Assembly (NCBI GenBank): GCA_002331025.1
Contig: DCYG01000040.1
Coordinates: 85,278-114,692, forward strand
Length of the DNA: 29,415 bases
Direction: 5' to 3'
DNA from: Firmicutes bacterium UBA2116
GTDB lineage: Bacteria; Bacillota; Clostridia; Tissierellales; Sedimentibacteraceae
Shown piece after piece: positions 22,870-29,415 of this stretch (positions are counted from its first letter, which is position 1; each line of letters begins with the position of its first letter). The notes beneath the pieces are model-generated. The model saw only the letters and a program-made list of their open reading frames with translations, did not search any database and had not been told where the DNA came from. Position numbers and translations under genes: made by a program.

Positions 22870-23841
22870 TTAAAACAATGATTTAACTGCAGCTACAATA
22901 TCCTGATCATTAGGCAACACATAATTTTCTAAGTTTGCAGTGAAAGGAACAGGTGTATTTAATGCTCCTACCCTTTTAATCGGTGCATCTAATTCAAAGA
23001 AATACTCTTCAGCTATTACCGATGCAATTTCTCCGGTAAATGCTCCTCTTTTAGCTTCTTCGCTTACCAGCACTACCTTATGTGTTTTTTCTAATGATTT
23101 GAAAATTGTTTCTTTATCAAGAGGGAATAAACTTCTCAAATCTATAACCTCAGCATTTATTCCGTCTTTAGCCAATATTTCTGCAGCCTTTAGCGAATCG
23201 AGCACCTGTCGTCCATATGTTATGATAGTCACATCTGTACCTTCCTTTGTAACCGAAGCTTTACCAAATGGAACAGGTTCAATTTTATCTTCGACTTCGC
23301 TTTTAACAGAATACAATACTTTATTTTCGATAAACATAACAGGGTTATCATCGTCTATGGCCGTAAGCATCAATCCATATGCATCCTGAGCATTTGACGG
23401 ATATACAACTTTTAGCCCCGGTACATGTGTCAGCCATGATTCAAGGGATTGGGAGTGCTGCGCAGCAGCACCGATACCGCCGCCCGCAGGTAATCTTACT
23501 ACCATAGGAAGAGCAATCTTTCCGCCAAACATATATCTCATTTTGGCCGCCTGGTTTACTAACTGATCCATTCCGACAGTTGCAAAATCAATAAACATTA
23601 ATTCAGCTATCGGTCTCAATCCGCATGCTGCCGAACCAACTGCAGCTCCTACTATAACTCCTTCGGAAATCGGAGTGTCCCTTACTCTCGTTTCACCGAA
23701 TTCTTCCCACATTCCTGATGATACTCCGAAGCATCCGCCAAATTTTCCAACATCTTCGCCAAAAAGCAGAACATCGGGATTTTCTCTCATTCTTTGGCTC
23801 ATACCTTCTCTTATACCTTCTGCATACGTCATTTTTCTCAT
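22870..23841 (-). CDS. acoB: Acetoin:DCPIP oxidoreductase / acetoin dehydrogenase E1 beta subunit
   Basis: The 323-residue protein is a transketolase-type beta subunit: MTYAEGIREGMSQRMREN, VLLFGEDVGKFGGCFGVS, RVRDTPISEGVIVGAAVGSA, FIDFATVGMDQLVNQAAK, and the C-terminal domain DVTIITYGRQVLDSLKAAEI with VIDLRSLFPLD. It pairs with AcoA to form the thiamine-diphosphate enzyme that cleaves acetoin into acetaldehyde and a lipoyl-bound acetyl group. Its ATG overlaps the acoA TGA stop (ATGA), implying translational coupling. Confidence 0.93.
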   Translation of the reverse strand: MRKMTYAEGIREGMSQRMRENPDVLLFGEDVGKFGGCFGVSSGMWEEFGETRVRDTPISEGVIVGAAVGSAACGLRPIAELMFIDFATVGMDQLVNQAAKMRYMFGGKIALPMVVRLPAGGGIGAAAQHSQSLESWLTHVPGLKVVYPSNAQDAYGLMLTAIDDDNPVMFIENKVLYSVKSEVEDKIEPVPFGKASVTKEGTDVTIITYGRQVLDSLKAAEILAKDGINAEVIDLRSLFPLDKETIFKSLEKTHKVVLVSEEAKRGAFTGEIASVIAEEYFFELDAPIKRVGALNTPVPFTANLENYVLPNDQDIVAAVKSLF

Positions 23842-24824
23842 CTCACTCTGCCCTCCTCAACTATATCAGTATATACATCTTCAAGAGCTGACTCTAATGC
23901 AGGCACATCGCTTTTGTCCGCAAAGCTTTCGGCTTCTTTTACCATATTTTCAACATAAGCAATCTGTTTTTTTATTTCATCTTCAGTCATAATGTTATTT
24001 TCTACCATATATTTTTCAATTCGCGGTATAGGGTCTTTTTTTAACCACGCTTCCAATTCATCATTTGTTCTGTAAACAGTCATATCACCTTCAAAATGTC
24101 CTCTGTGTCTGTATGTTTTGCATTCAATCAGTGTGGGGCCCTGTCCTTTTCTTGCTCTCGCAACAGCTTCCCCTACAGCCTCATAAACTGCAAACACATC
24201 ATTACCGTCAACAGTTATACCCGGTATATTATAAGCTGTAGCTCTTACAGATACATCTGTTATAGCTTGATGTCTTTCCTGGCTTACTGAAATACCGTAT
24301 CCGTTATTTTCACAGACAAACACTACCGGCAGTTTCCAGACACTTGCTAAATTCAAGGCCTCATGGAATGTACTTTGATTTGTTGAAGCATCACCAAAGA
24401 AGCAAACACATACCTGACCTGTTTTTTTGTATTGTGCAGCCAGTCCTGCACCGACAGCTATGTTGTGACCTGCACCGACAATACCGTTAGCTCCGAGTAT
24501 ACCTTTTGTTGCATCAGCAATGTGCATTGATCCGCCTTTACCTTTACAATAGCCTGTTTCTTTTCCAAACAACTCAGCCATCATATTGTCTAAATTTCCG
24601 CCTTTAGCAATAATATGACCATGACCTCTGTGTGTACTTGTTATGTAGTCATCATTGTTCAAATTGGCGCACGCACCTGTTGCGACAGCTTCTTCACCTA
24701 TATATAGATGAACGAATCCGGGAATTTTACCTTCTGCAAATAAGTCCTTTGCCCTTGATTCAAATTTACGAATCTTCAGCATTGTTTCATACATATTTTT
24801 GATTTGTTCGTTTGTAATGTTCAA
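23838..24824 (-). CDS. acoA: Acetoin dehydrogenase E1 alpha subunit (thiamine diphosphate-dependent)
   Basis: The 328-residue protein has the E1 alpha order: TMLKIRKFESRAKDLFAEGK, YIGEEAVATGACANL, THRGHGHIIAKGG and GKGGSMHIAD. The thiamine-diphosphate/Mg motif runs GDASTNQSTFHEALNLAS ... VVFVCENN (144-174), followed by the loop YRHRGHFEGD. The protein matches AcoA better than pyruvate dehydrogenase because of its length and its operon with AcoX and AcoR. The start is TTG 24824, eight bases after GGAGG; no ATG is available nearby. Its ribosome site overlaps the stop of the small upstream ORF at 24830. It is the first full-size gene of the sigma-54-dependent operon. Confidence 0.93.
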   Translation of the reverse strand: MNITNEQIKNMYETMLKIRKFESRAKDLFAEGKIPGFVHLYIGEEAVATGACANLNNDDYITSTHRGHGHIIAKGGNLDNMMAELFGKETGYCKGKGGSMHIADATKGILGANGIVGAGHNIAVGAGLAAQYKKTGQVCVCFFGDASTNQSTFHEALNLASVWKLPVVFVCENNGYGISVSQERHQAITDVSVRATAYNIPGITVDGNDVFAVYEAVGEAVARARKGQGPTLIECKTYRHRGHFEGDMTVYRTNDELEAWLKKDPIPRIEKYMVENNIMTEDEIKKQIAYVENMVKEAESFADKSDVPALESALEDVYTDIVEEGRVR

Positions 24825-24829
24825 AATTA

Positions 24830-24943
24830 TTACCTCCCATCATTTTTTATTTCTACTTTTACACTTGCTGCTGCGATCCCTATAAAACCATCACGTCCTG
24901 TCCATGAAAGTCCCATGCCAAATTCTATTATGTATCTTTTCGT
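24830..24943 (-). CDS. Small leader ORF of the aco operon, probable ACG start
   Basis: This 37-codon frame ends in the acoA ribosome site. It reads TKRYIIEFGMGLSWTG, RDGFIGIAAASVKV, EIKNDGR. A strong Shine-Dalgarno (AGGGGGTGAT) lies seven bases before an ACG at 24943. No ATG, GTG or TTG exists between the upstream in-frame stop and this codon; the only internal ATG (codon 10) has no ribosome site. It begins about 20 bases after the predicted sigma-54 start site, so it would be the first cistron. The sequence recalls the beginning of the Lin0512-type small conserved proteins (KRYIIEFGMG...), from memory and unverified, but is much shorter. It may be a leader peptide coupling translation to acoA, or a decayed gene. 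Confidence 0.5.
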   Translation of the reverse strand, partial: TKRYIIEFGMGLSWTGRDGFIGIAAASVKVEIKNDGR

Positions 24944-24976
24944 ATTATCACCCCCTGCTTGTTTGTATTTATGAAT

Positions 24977-24993
24977 AGCAATATATATGCCAA
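24977..24993 (-). promoter_or_regulatory. Sigma-54 (-24/-12) promoter of the aco operon
   Basis: On the minus strand TTGGCAT-ATATA-TTGCT, with GG and GC separated by exactly 10 bases, matches the TGGCAC-N5-TTGCW consensus. A sigma-54 activator gene (acoR) lies directly upstream. Transcription would start near 24966. Confidence 0.88.
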
Positions 24994-25114
24994 TGATATA
25001 AGATTAATATAATTGTGCAAAATAACTTAACTTTAGTTGAAATTTAAGCATAATTTTAACTCCTTTAAAAAATATCTCGATAATTGTTTTAGGAATTAGT
25101 ATATAAAAAAATAT

Positions 25115-25140
25115 CAATATGAGACTATTTTCTCAAATTG
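25115..25140. promoter_or_regulatory. Candidate AcoR upstream activating site
   Basis: A 26-bp interrupted dyad CAAT-A-TGAGA-N6-TCTCA-A-ATTG with only one mismatched arm position. It lies about 120 bases upstream of the -24 element, a typical enhancer distance. Its right arm TCTCAAATTG is repeated exactly at 25183-25192. Confidence 0.55.
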
Positions 25141-25176
25141 ATACCATGACAAAAATAAACAGCTAATACGATAAAG

Positions 25177-25213
25177 AAACTGTCTCAAATTGAGAATTAA
25201 TTTGAGACAGTTT
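25177..25213 (-). terminator. Terminator of acoR, with arms shared with the upstream activating dyad
   Basis: A 15-bp perfect stem (AAACTGTCTCAAATT / AATTTGAGACAGTTT) with a 7-base loop, followed on the minus strand by a modest T-rich tract. It lies about 50 bases after the acoR stop codon. The inner palindrome TCTCAAATTGAGA (25183-25195) resembles the candidate AcoR site. Confidence 0.75.
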
Positions 25214-25231
25214 TATTGCACTTATAATGTC

Positions 25232-25262
25232 TGCACAAAATCGAAGATTTGGGTCATCTGCC
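25232..25262 (-). repeat. Post-stop repeat, copy 3 (diverged)
   Basis: On the minus strand GCAGATGACCCAAATCT is identical to the two copies behind the lipoprotein gene, followed by a diverged CGATTTTGTG arm. It begins three bases after the acoR stop codon. Confidence 0.7.
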
Positions 25263-25265
25263 TAA

Positions 25266-27194
25266 TTATTGTGCTAATTTTTCTATTTTATCCAAATCTA
25301 TTGAATACAATTTTATTTTTCTATATATTGTTGCCTTGCTTATATTTAAATCCTGTGCTGCTTTTGCAGCATTTCTGTTGTTTACAGATAAAGCTTGGAT
25401 AATTCGGTCTTTTTCAATTTCCTTTAGATTAAAAGACGTTAATTCCTTGTTAACATACCCGCTTTGCTTTGACAATACAATATTATTAATAACTTCTCCT
25501 TCTGACATGTAATAAGCTCTTTGAATAATATTTTTCAGTTCTCTGACATTTCCTACCCATTCATGACGCGTCAGCTTATCTTCAAAAGAATGGCCGAATG
25601 TTTTATTGATTTCTTCATTTTCTTTATTAAGTTCATTTAAAAAGTATTTTGCAAGTTCTAATATATCTTCTTTTCTATCCCTTATCGGAGGAATTCTTAA
25701 ATTAATAACATTTAATCTATAGTATAAATCCTGCCTGAAAGAGCCGTCTCTTATTTCATCGAGTAAGTTTCTATTAGTCGCTGCTATTACTCTCACATCT
25801 AAATCTCTTTCAAATGTACCGCCAATTCTTACAATTTTATTATCATCTAATACTCTTAAAAGCTTAGGCTGTATATCTAATGGTATTTCTCCGATTTCAT
25901 CCAAAAATATAGTGCCGCCTCTTGCCAGCTCAAATTTTCCGGGTCTGCCACCCTTCATTGCACCTGTAAAGGACCCGCTTTCATAACCAAAAAGCTCGCT
26001 TTCAAATAACTCCTTTGGAATTGCAGAGCAATTTATTGCTATGAAAGGCCCGTTCCTTCTGAAGCTTTCATTATGTATTGATTGAGCATACAATTCCTTT
26101 CCCACTCCGCTTTCACCTTCAATCAAAACGGAACAGTTTGTTTTAGAAATCTTCTTTGCTGTTTTTATTAATTCTTCCATTTTGCTGCTAACCGTAACAA
26201 TGCTGTCAAATGTATAGTTTGCCTTAAAACCGGCTAATTTGCTTATTTCTTTTCTTATTTGTTTAGCTTCTCTGACTAAAAAAACTGCACCGATAACATC
26301 ATCACCCAAAATAATTGGAGATATGGTCAAAGAACATTCAATTTTTTTATCGTTTATTACAAGTGTTATATCTGAGTATTTAATTTTTTGTTTATTATTG
26401 AATATGTTACTGACAATATTGAAATCTTTAAATACCTCCATAATGTTTATATTGTATATTTCAGTTTCACCCAATTTAAATATTTCCGGTATTTGATGGT
26501 TAAATTTATAAATTTTCATTTCACTGTTCATAATCATTAAACCATCAAGAATTGAATCAAAGGTAGTATCCATAAGCTTGTATGATTCAAGTATAGTAAA
26601 TTGTTTTTCTATGCTGTTGGCACTTGATACTGCTATGCCGTATGTATGTGCCTGTACATCTTCAGCTCTTCCCGATAAATCAAAGCATCCGATTAATTCA
26701 CCCTTACTGTTATGTATGGGTGCGGCGGAACAGGTCCATCTATGATGATATTCGCAATAATGCTCGGCTCCTATTACCTGTATAGGCTTATTCATTGCAA
26801 GACAAGAGCCTATTGCATTATTCCCGACGCTTTTTTCATCCCATAGTGAGCCCAGCACAAAATTTAATTTCTTGTGATTTTCTTCTAAGACTTGGTTAAT
26901 AATCAAATCAATTATTATACCCTTTTCATCAGTCAGGACAACGCTGTAGCTTGTATCCTTTACTATTTCAAATACATTCTCCATAATGGGTCTGGCTACT
27001 TCTATAAGGTCCTTCCTTTTATTTAAGCTTTCAGCCAAAACCTTATCTGTTACCTTAGTTCCTTTTCCAAATTCGAAATCTACTTTCATTTTTTCGCATC
27101 TATACCAGGACGATAAAATTTCAGGTCTTATGTCTTTAGATACCTCATGACCTCTAACAAACTTTTCCCAATTTTCTTTTAGTTTATTAAACAA
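25266..27194 (-). CDS. acoR: Sigma-54-dependent transcriptional activator of acetoin catabolism
   Basis: The 642-residue protein has an N-terminal GAF sensor (about 55-190: VVLTDEKGIIIDLI, GSLWDEKSVGNNAIGSCLAM, EYHHRWTCSAAPIHNSKGEL) and a PAS-like segment (about 205-310). The AAA+ domain has Walker A GESGVGKE (360-367), the sigma-54 contact loop GSFTGA (407-412, Ser for the usual Ala) and Walker B GTIFLDEIGE (427-436). The C-terminus is a Fis-type helix-turn-helix (NAAKAAQDLNISKATIYRKI). The layout is that of AcoR/DhaR-type activators that respond to acetoin or diols. The start is TTG 27194, six bases after GGGAGGG. It lies directly upstream of the aco operon on the same strand, with its own sigma-A promoter. 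Confidence 0.92.
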   Translation of the reverse strand: MFNKLKENWEKFVRGHEVSKDIRPEILSSWYRCEKMKVDFEFGKGTKVTDKVLAESLNKRKDLIEVARPIMENVFEIVKDTSYSVVLTDEKGIIIDLIINQVLEENHKKLNFVLGSLWDEKSVGNNAIGSCLAMNKPIQVIGAEHYCEYHHRWTCSAAPIHNSKGELIGCFDLSGRAEDVQAHTYGIAVSSANSIEKQFTILESYKLMDTTFDSILDGLMIMNSEMKIYKFNHQIPEIFKLGETEIYNINIMEVFKDFNIVSNIFNNKQKIKYSDITLVINDKKIECSLTISPIILGDDVIGAVFLVREAKQIRKEISKLAGFKANYTFDSIVTVSSKMEELIKTAKKISKTNCSVLIEGESGVGKELYAQSIHNESFRRNGPFIAINCSAIPKELFESELFGYESGSFTGAMKGGRPGKFELARGGTIFLDEIGEIPLDIQPKLLRVLDDNKIVRIGGTFERDLDVRVIAATNRNLLDEIRDGSFRQDLYYRLNVINLRIPPIRDRKEDILELAKYFLNELNKENEEINKTFGHSFEDKLTRHEWVGNVRELKNIIQRAYYMSEGEVINNIVLSKQSGYVNKELTSFNLKEIEKDRIIQALSVNNRNAAKAAQDLNISKATIYRKIKLYSIDLDKIEKLAQ

Positions 27195-27263
27195 TTCTAT
27201 CCCTCCCTTTTTAACAACAGGTATATAATATGTTTTTGCAGTTAATGAACTATGTTATTTTGG

Positions 27264-27292
27264 ATTATAACACAAAATGAAAATGTTTTCAA
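27264..27292 (-). promoter_or_regulatory. Sigma-A promoter of acoR
   Basis: TTGAAA (27287-27292) and TATAAT (27264-27269) with a 17-base spacer on the minus strand, immediately after the stop codon of the preceding gene. Confidence 0.65.
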
Positions 27293-27293
27293 T

Positions 27294-27971
27294 TTAATCA
27301 TTTGTTACATCTCCGTTACCGTTCACTGGTATTGTCTCTCCACCAATTTTCGAACTTGGTTTTACTGTCGCCTTTATAAAATCTTTTACTCTCGCCGCTT
27401 TTTCTCTTAATTCCCTTAAATCCTGACCTGCATAAGTCCTGACATCTGCCGAAATTCCGTATGCTTCTACTCCAAGCCTTTCGGCAATATGGAGCGCTCT
27501 GTAAAGATGATATTTCTGTGTTACGATTACTATTTTATCTGCCTGAAATATTTCCTTTGCACGATAAATGCTGTCATAGGTGGATATGCCTGCATGGTCC
27601 ATGAATATATGCTCAGATGGTATTCCTTTATCTATGGCATATCCCTTCATAATATTTACTTCATCGTATCCCTTTTTGGTATGATCGCCGCTCATAAGCA
27701 GCCTGTCCGAAACACCTTTTTCATACAACTCAATTCCGGTTATTAATCTATCCTGCAGCATCGGACTTGGAGAGCCGTCGCTTCTGACACCCGCACCGAG
27801 AACTATAATACAGTCCGGTTTAATACTTAATGCTTCATCTAATGCAATAATTAATTCCTCAGTAGATGATTTGACGTAAGCATTTATAAATATGGATGAC
27901 AGAAAAGCAACTGTAAATAATATTACAAAGGCTATGGACATATATTTTGCTGATTTAAGTGATTTTTTCAT
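27294..27971 (-). CDS. SanA/YdcF-family (DUF218) membrane-anchored protein
   Basis: The 225-residue protein has a short basic N-terminus and one transmembrane helix (YMSIAFVILFTVAFLSSIFI, about 10-29), so the rest is likely extracytoplasmic. The DUF218 core is clear: PDCIIVLGAGVRSDGSPSPM, LLMSGDHTKKGYDEVNIMKG, IPSEHIFMDHAGISTYDSIY and IVTQKYHLYRALHIAERLG. SanA-type relatives affect envelope integrity and vancomycin sensitivity in enterobacteria; the reaction is not established. It is 24 bases downstream of the DUF438 gene, and the acoR promoter follows its stop. Confidence 0.85.
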   Translation of the reverse strand: MKKSLKSAKYMSIAFVILFTVAFLSSIFINAYVKSSTEELIIALDEALSIKPDCIIVLGAGVRSDGSPSPMLQDRLITGIELYEKGVSDRLLMSGDHTKKGYDEVNIMKGYAIDKGIPSEHIFMDHAGISTYDSIYRAKEIFQADKIVIVTQKYHLYRALHIAERLGVEAYGISADVRTYAGQDLRELREKAARVKDFIKATVKPSSKIGGETIPVNGNGDVTND

Positions 27972-27995
27972 AATTTCTCCCGTTGTTAAAATACG

Positions 27996-29174
27996 TTATT
28001 GTCCCCATTTAAGAAGTCGTCTTTCCCCTTCCAGGCTTTTTATTTCTGTTATATCCTGACTGACTTCCAGTACTCCTTTATAATTGCCGCTCTCATCCCT
28101 TAGCGCAAAGTATTGAATCAGTATATCTTTTCCTTTTAAATTGAGCCAGAATTTTGCCGTGTCTTCTTTTCCGGATCTGAAGCTTTCCACAATTTCTTCA
28201 ACTATATGTACACTGGCCGGCGGATGACAATTGTTTACATTACGACCTATTACCGCAGGAGATCGCGGGAAAATTCTGTCCTTAGGTCTTGTAAAATATT
28301 TTACCCTGTTATTTTCGTCAACAAAGGTCATGTCAACCGGAAGAGTGTTAAAAATCATAAGAACTTCTTCGAAATTTAAAATTCCTGTTTCTGTCTTAAT
28401 AAAACCGTTATTAATTATCTGTTTTTCTTCCTCATTTATCGTTTCCGAACTTGATTTTTCAATGAAAGGAAATCCGTATTCCATGCTTTGCTTATGCATC
28501 TGGTACCAATCATCATCACTTAACACTTCGCTGGCAGCCGGAAACAAAATAAGCTCTTCCTTTTTCTTTACACCTAATATGCCAAAAAATAAATTGGCAA
28601 TTGCTTTGTTAACCTGCTGCTCAGAGCTGTCGTCATCCTTTATTACATTTACCGCTTCTTTAATTTGATTCCTGACAACATCATGAAGCTCCCACATTAT
28701 AGACAATCCATGAAATTTGTCCATCGTTTTCTCCATATAAGGGAACAATATATTTTCTTTTTTTAAATAGTGGTCATTAAATTCTTCCAGCTCTTTTACA
28801 CGCGAGAGAAGCTTTTGCTTTCTGATGCTCAAATCCGGTTCCTTCATCAACGCTTTGATTTCATCGGTTTTCTTAACAAGTGCTTCATTTTCATTTATTA
28901 AGTCCATGAGGAAATTATCATTATCAGGCTTTTCCCATCTATGATTAAGTAAGCTTTTATAAAACACATTGATAACCTTATCTAAAAACACTAAAATTTC
29001 TTTAGGCTGAATTTCCTCTTCAATAAGCGAATAAAATATTTCAAAGGCTTCCTGAGGCTTAACGCTTTCTATATCTTCCTTATACTTTGCATACAATTTT
29101 ACTCCGTCCAATCCGTCTTTAAGACCCTTTACATAACCTATCAGCCTTGTGACTCTTTTATTTCCATTATTCAT
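27996..29174 (-). CDS. DUF438 - hemerythrin - PAS domain protein
   Basis: The 392-residue protein has a DUF438 domain at about 10-75 (LIGYVKGLKDGLDGVKLYAK, EEEIQPKEILVFLDKVINVF). A hemerythrin-like helical bundle follows at about 80-225, with putative metal ligands in EEFNDHYLKKENILFPYME (H135, E140) and WELHDVVRNQ (H164). The C-terminal PAS domain runs from about 270 to 385 (LPVDMTFVDENNRVKYFTRP, IGRNVNNCHPPASVHIVEEI, LRDESGNYKGVLEVSQDITE). It probably senses oxygen, nitric oxide or redox state in the cytoplasm through a di-iron site and a PAS ligand; no output domain is present. The ATG follows GAGGTGGTC. It is likely co-transcribed with the SanA-like gene. Confidence 0.88.
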   Translation of the reverse strand: MNNGNKRVTRLIGYVKGLKDGLDGVKLYAKYKEDIESVKPQEAFEIFYSLIEEEIQPKEILVFLDKVINVFYKSLLNHRWEKPDNDNFLMDLINENEALVKKTDEIKALMKEPDLSIRKQKLLSRVKELEEFNDHYLKKENILFPYMEKTMDKFHGLSIMWELHDVVRNQIKEAVNVIKDDDSSEQQVNKAIANLFFGILGVKKKEELILFPAASEVLSDDDWYQMHKQSMEYGFPFIEKSSSETINEEEKQIINNGFIKTETGILNFEEVLMIFNTLPVDMTFVDENNRVKYFTRPKDRIFPRSPAVIGRNVNNCHPPASVHIVEEIVESFRSGKEDTAKFWLNLKGKDILIQYFALRDESGNYKGVLEVSQDITEIKSLEGERRLLKWGQ

Positions 29175-29275
29175 CTGACCACCTCTTTTATCATCAGTTA
29201 TTTTAATATTTAATTAATTACATTTTACCAAACTTATTGAAAATATAAAAGGTATTATATTTTTCAAAAAAGCAC

Positions 29276-29294
29276 AACACTCACATTGAGTGTT
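29276..29294 (-). terminator. Terminator of a gene beyond the right edge
   Basis: AACACTC / GAGTGTT 7-bp stem with a 5-base loop, followed on the minus strand by TGTGCTTTTTTG. It sits between the DUF438 gene and the element at 29296. Confidence 0.6.
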
Positions 29295-29295
29295 C

Positions 29296-29415
29296 AGGCT
29301 GCTAAAAAAGTCCCCCTGTATCGTTGCCGTTCATCCGGTCAATCCTCACGTATGTCTAATACGCTGCGGTTGCCCGTCTTCCGGCGCCTTGCAGGATGAA
29401 CTTTTTCAACAGCCT
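29296..29415. mobile_element. GC-rich palindromic MITE-like element at the window edge
   Basis: About 120 bp, much richer in G+C than its surroundings. The ends are inverted repeats (AGGCTGCTAAAAAAGTCCCC at the left; AGGCTGTTGAAAAAGTTCAT read inward from the right). The interior is also partly palindromic around ACGTAT-N5-ATACG (29349-29365 region). No ORF. It resembles the short GGCTG...AAAAAGT palindromes I recall from several unrelated bacterial genomes. It may continue past the window edge. Confidence 0.55.

Noticed and set aside
22940..23389. 149-codon plus-strand frame opposite acoB
   Set aside because: It is the mirror of a conserved E1 beta gene, with no domain and no ribosome site.
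19017..24824. Pyruvate or branched-chain 2-oxoacid dehydrogenase operon
   Set aside because: The presence of acoX, the acoR activator and a sigma-54 promoter fits acetoin dehydrogenase better.
28231..28668. 145-codon plus-strand frame opposite the DUF438 gene
   Set aside because: It lies wholly inside a well-supported gene on the other strand and has no recognisable motif.

Overview
The window is AT-rich, has short intergenic gaps, strong GGAGG-type ribosome binding sites and several TTG/GTG starts. It looks like a chromosomal piece of a low-GC, anaerobic, spore-forming Clostridia/Tissierellia-type Firmicute. Sedimentibacter-like is my best guess, from gene content only. I see no rRNA, tRNA, CRISPR array, phage or plasmid module.

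Left part (1-15 kb): mostly small independent units. A MerR-type regulator fused to a zinc-knuckle and a methyltransferase-like domain comes first. Then a minus-strand run of a membrane-anchored polysaccharide deacetylase, an alpha/beta hydrolase and a PrsW-type intramembrane protease, followed by recQ and two GNAT acetyltransferases. After these come a nitroreductase/FMN-reductase pair, a lipoprotein followed by a duplicated post-stop repeat, and a PadR/HAAS-membrane-protein operon with a clear promoter and operator-like repeats. The section ends with an L-threonine 3-dehydrogenase-like SDR, an orphan AmrS-type radical SAM enzyme, a flavodoxin, and a putative spore-associated protein behind a sigma-K-like promoter.

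Middle (15-19 kb): a probable seven-gene minus-strand operon with a sigma-A promoter at 18947-18975 and a terminator at 15050-15084. It encodes a ProXp-type trans-editing protein, a GNAT enzyme, MsrB, a cytoplasmic reductive-dehalogenase-like Fe-S protein, a zinc-ribbon protein, a tiny membrane protein and a GNAT enzyme. The tiny membrane protein is interrupted by one in-frame TGA exactly where a CPPC motif would have its second cysteine. A hairpin of bacterial-SECIS-like geometry follows the TGA. This unannotated candidate selenoprotein (CPPU) is the most interesting observation here.

Right part (19-27.2 kb): a complete acetoin dehydrogenase system. The transcript order is small leader ORF - acoA - acoB - acoX - acoC - acoL, with the enhancer-binding activator acoR upstream on the same strand. 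A textbook -24/-12 sigma-54 promoter lies just before the leader ORF. A large dyad between acoR and this promoter shares its arm sequence with the acoR terminator hairpin, suggesting the AcoR binding sites. Tandem hairpins between acoB and acoX may set the ratio of E1 to downstream subunits. The E1, E2 and E3 products together cleave acetoin to acetyl-CoA and acetaldehyde with reduction of NAD.

Far right (27.3-29.4 kb): a SanA/YdcF-type membrane protein and a DUF438-hemerythrin-PAS protein, then the terminator of a gene outside the window. The window ends in a GC-rich palindromic MITE-like element.
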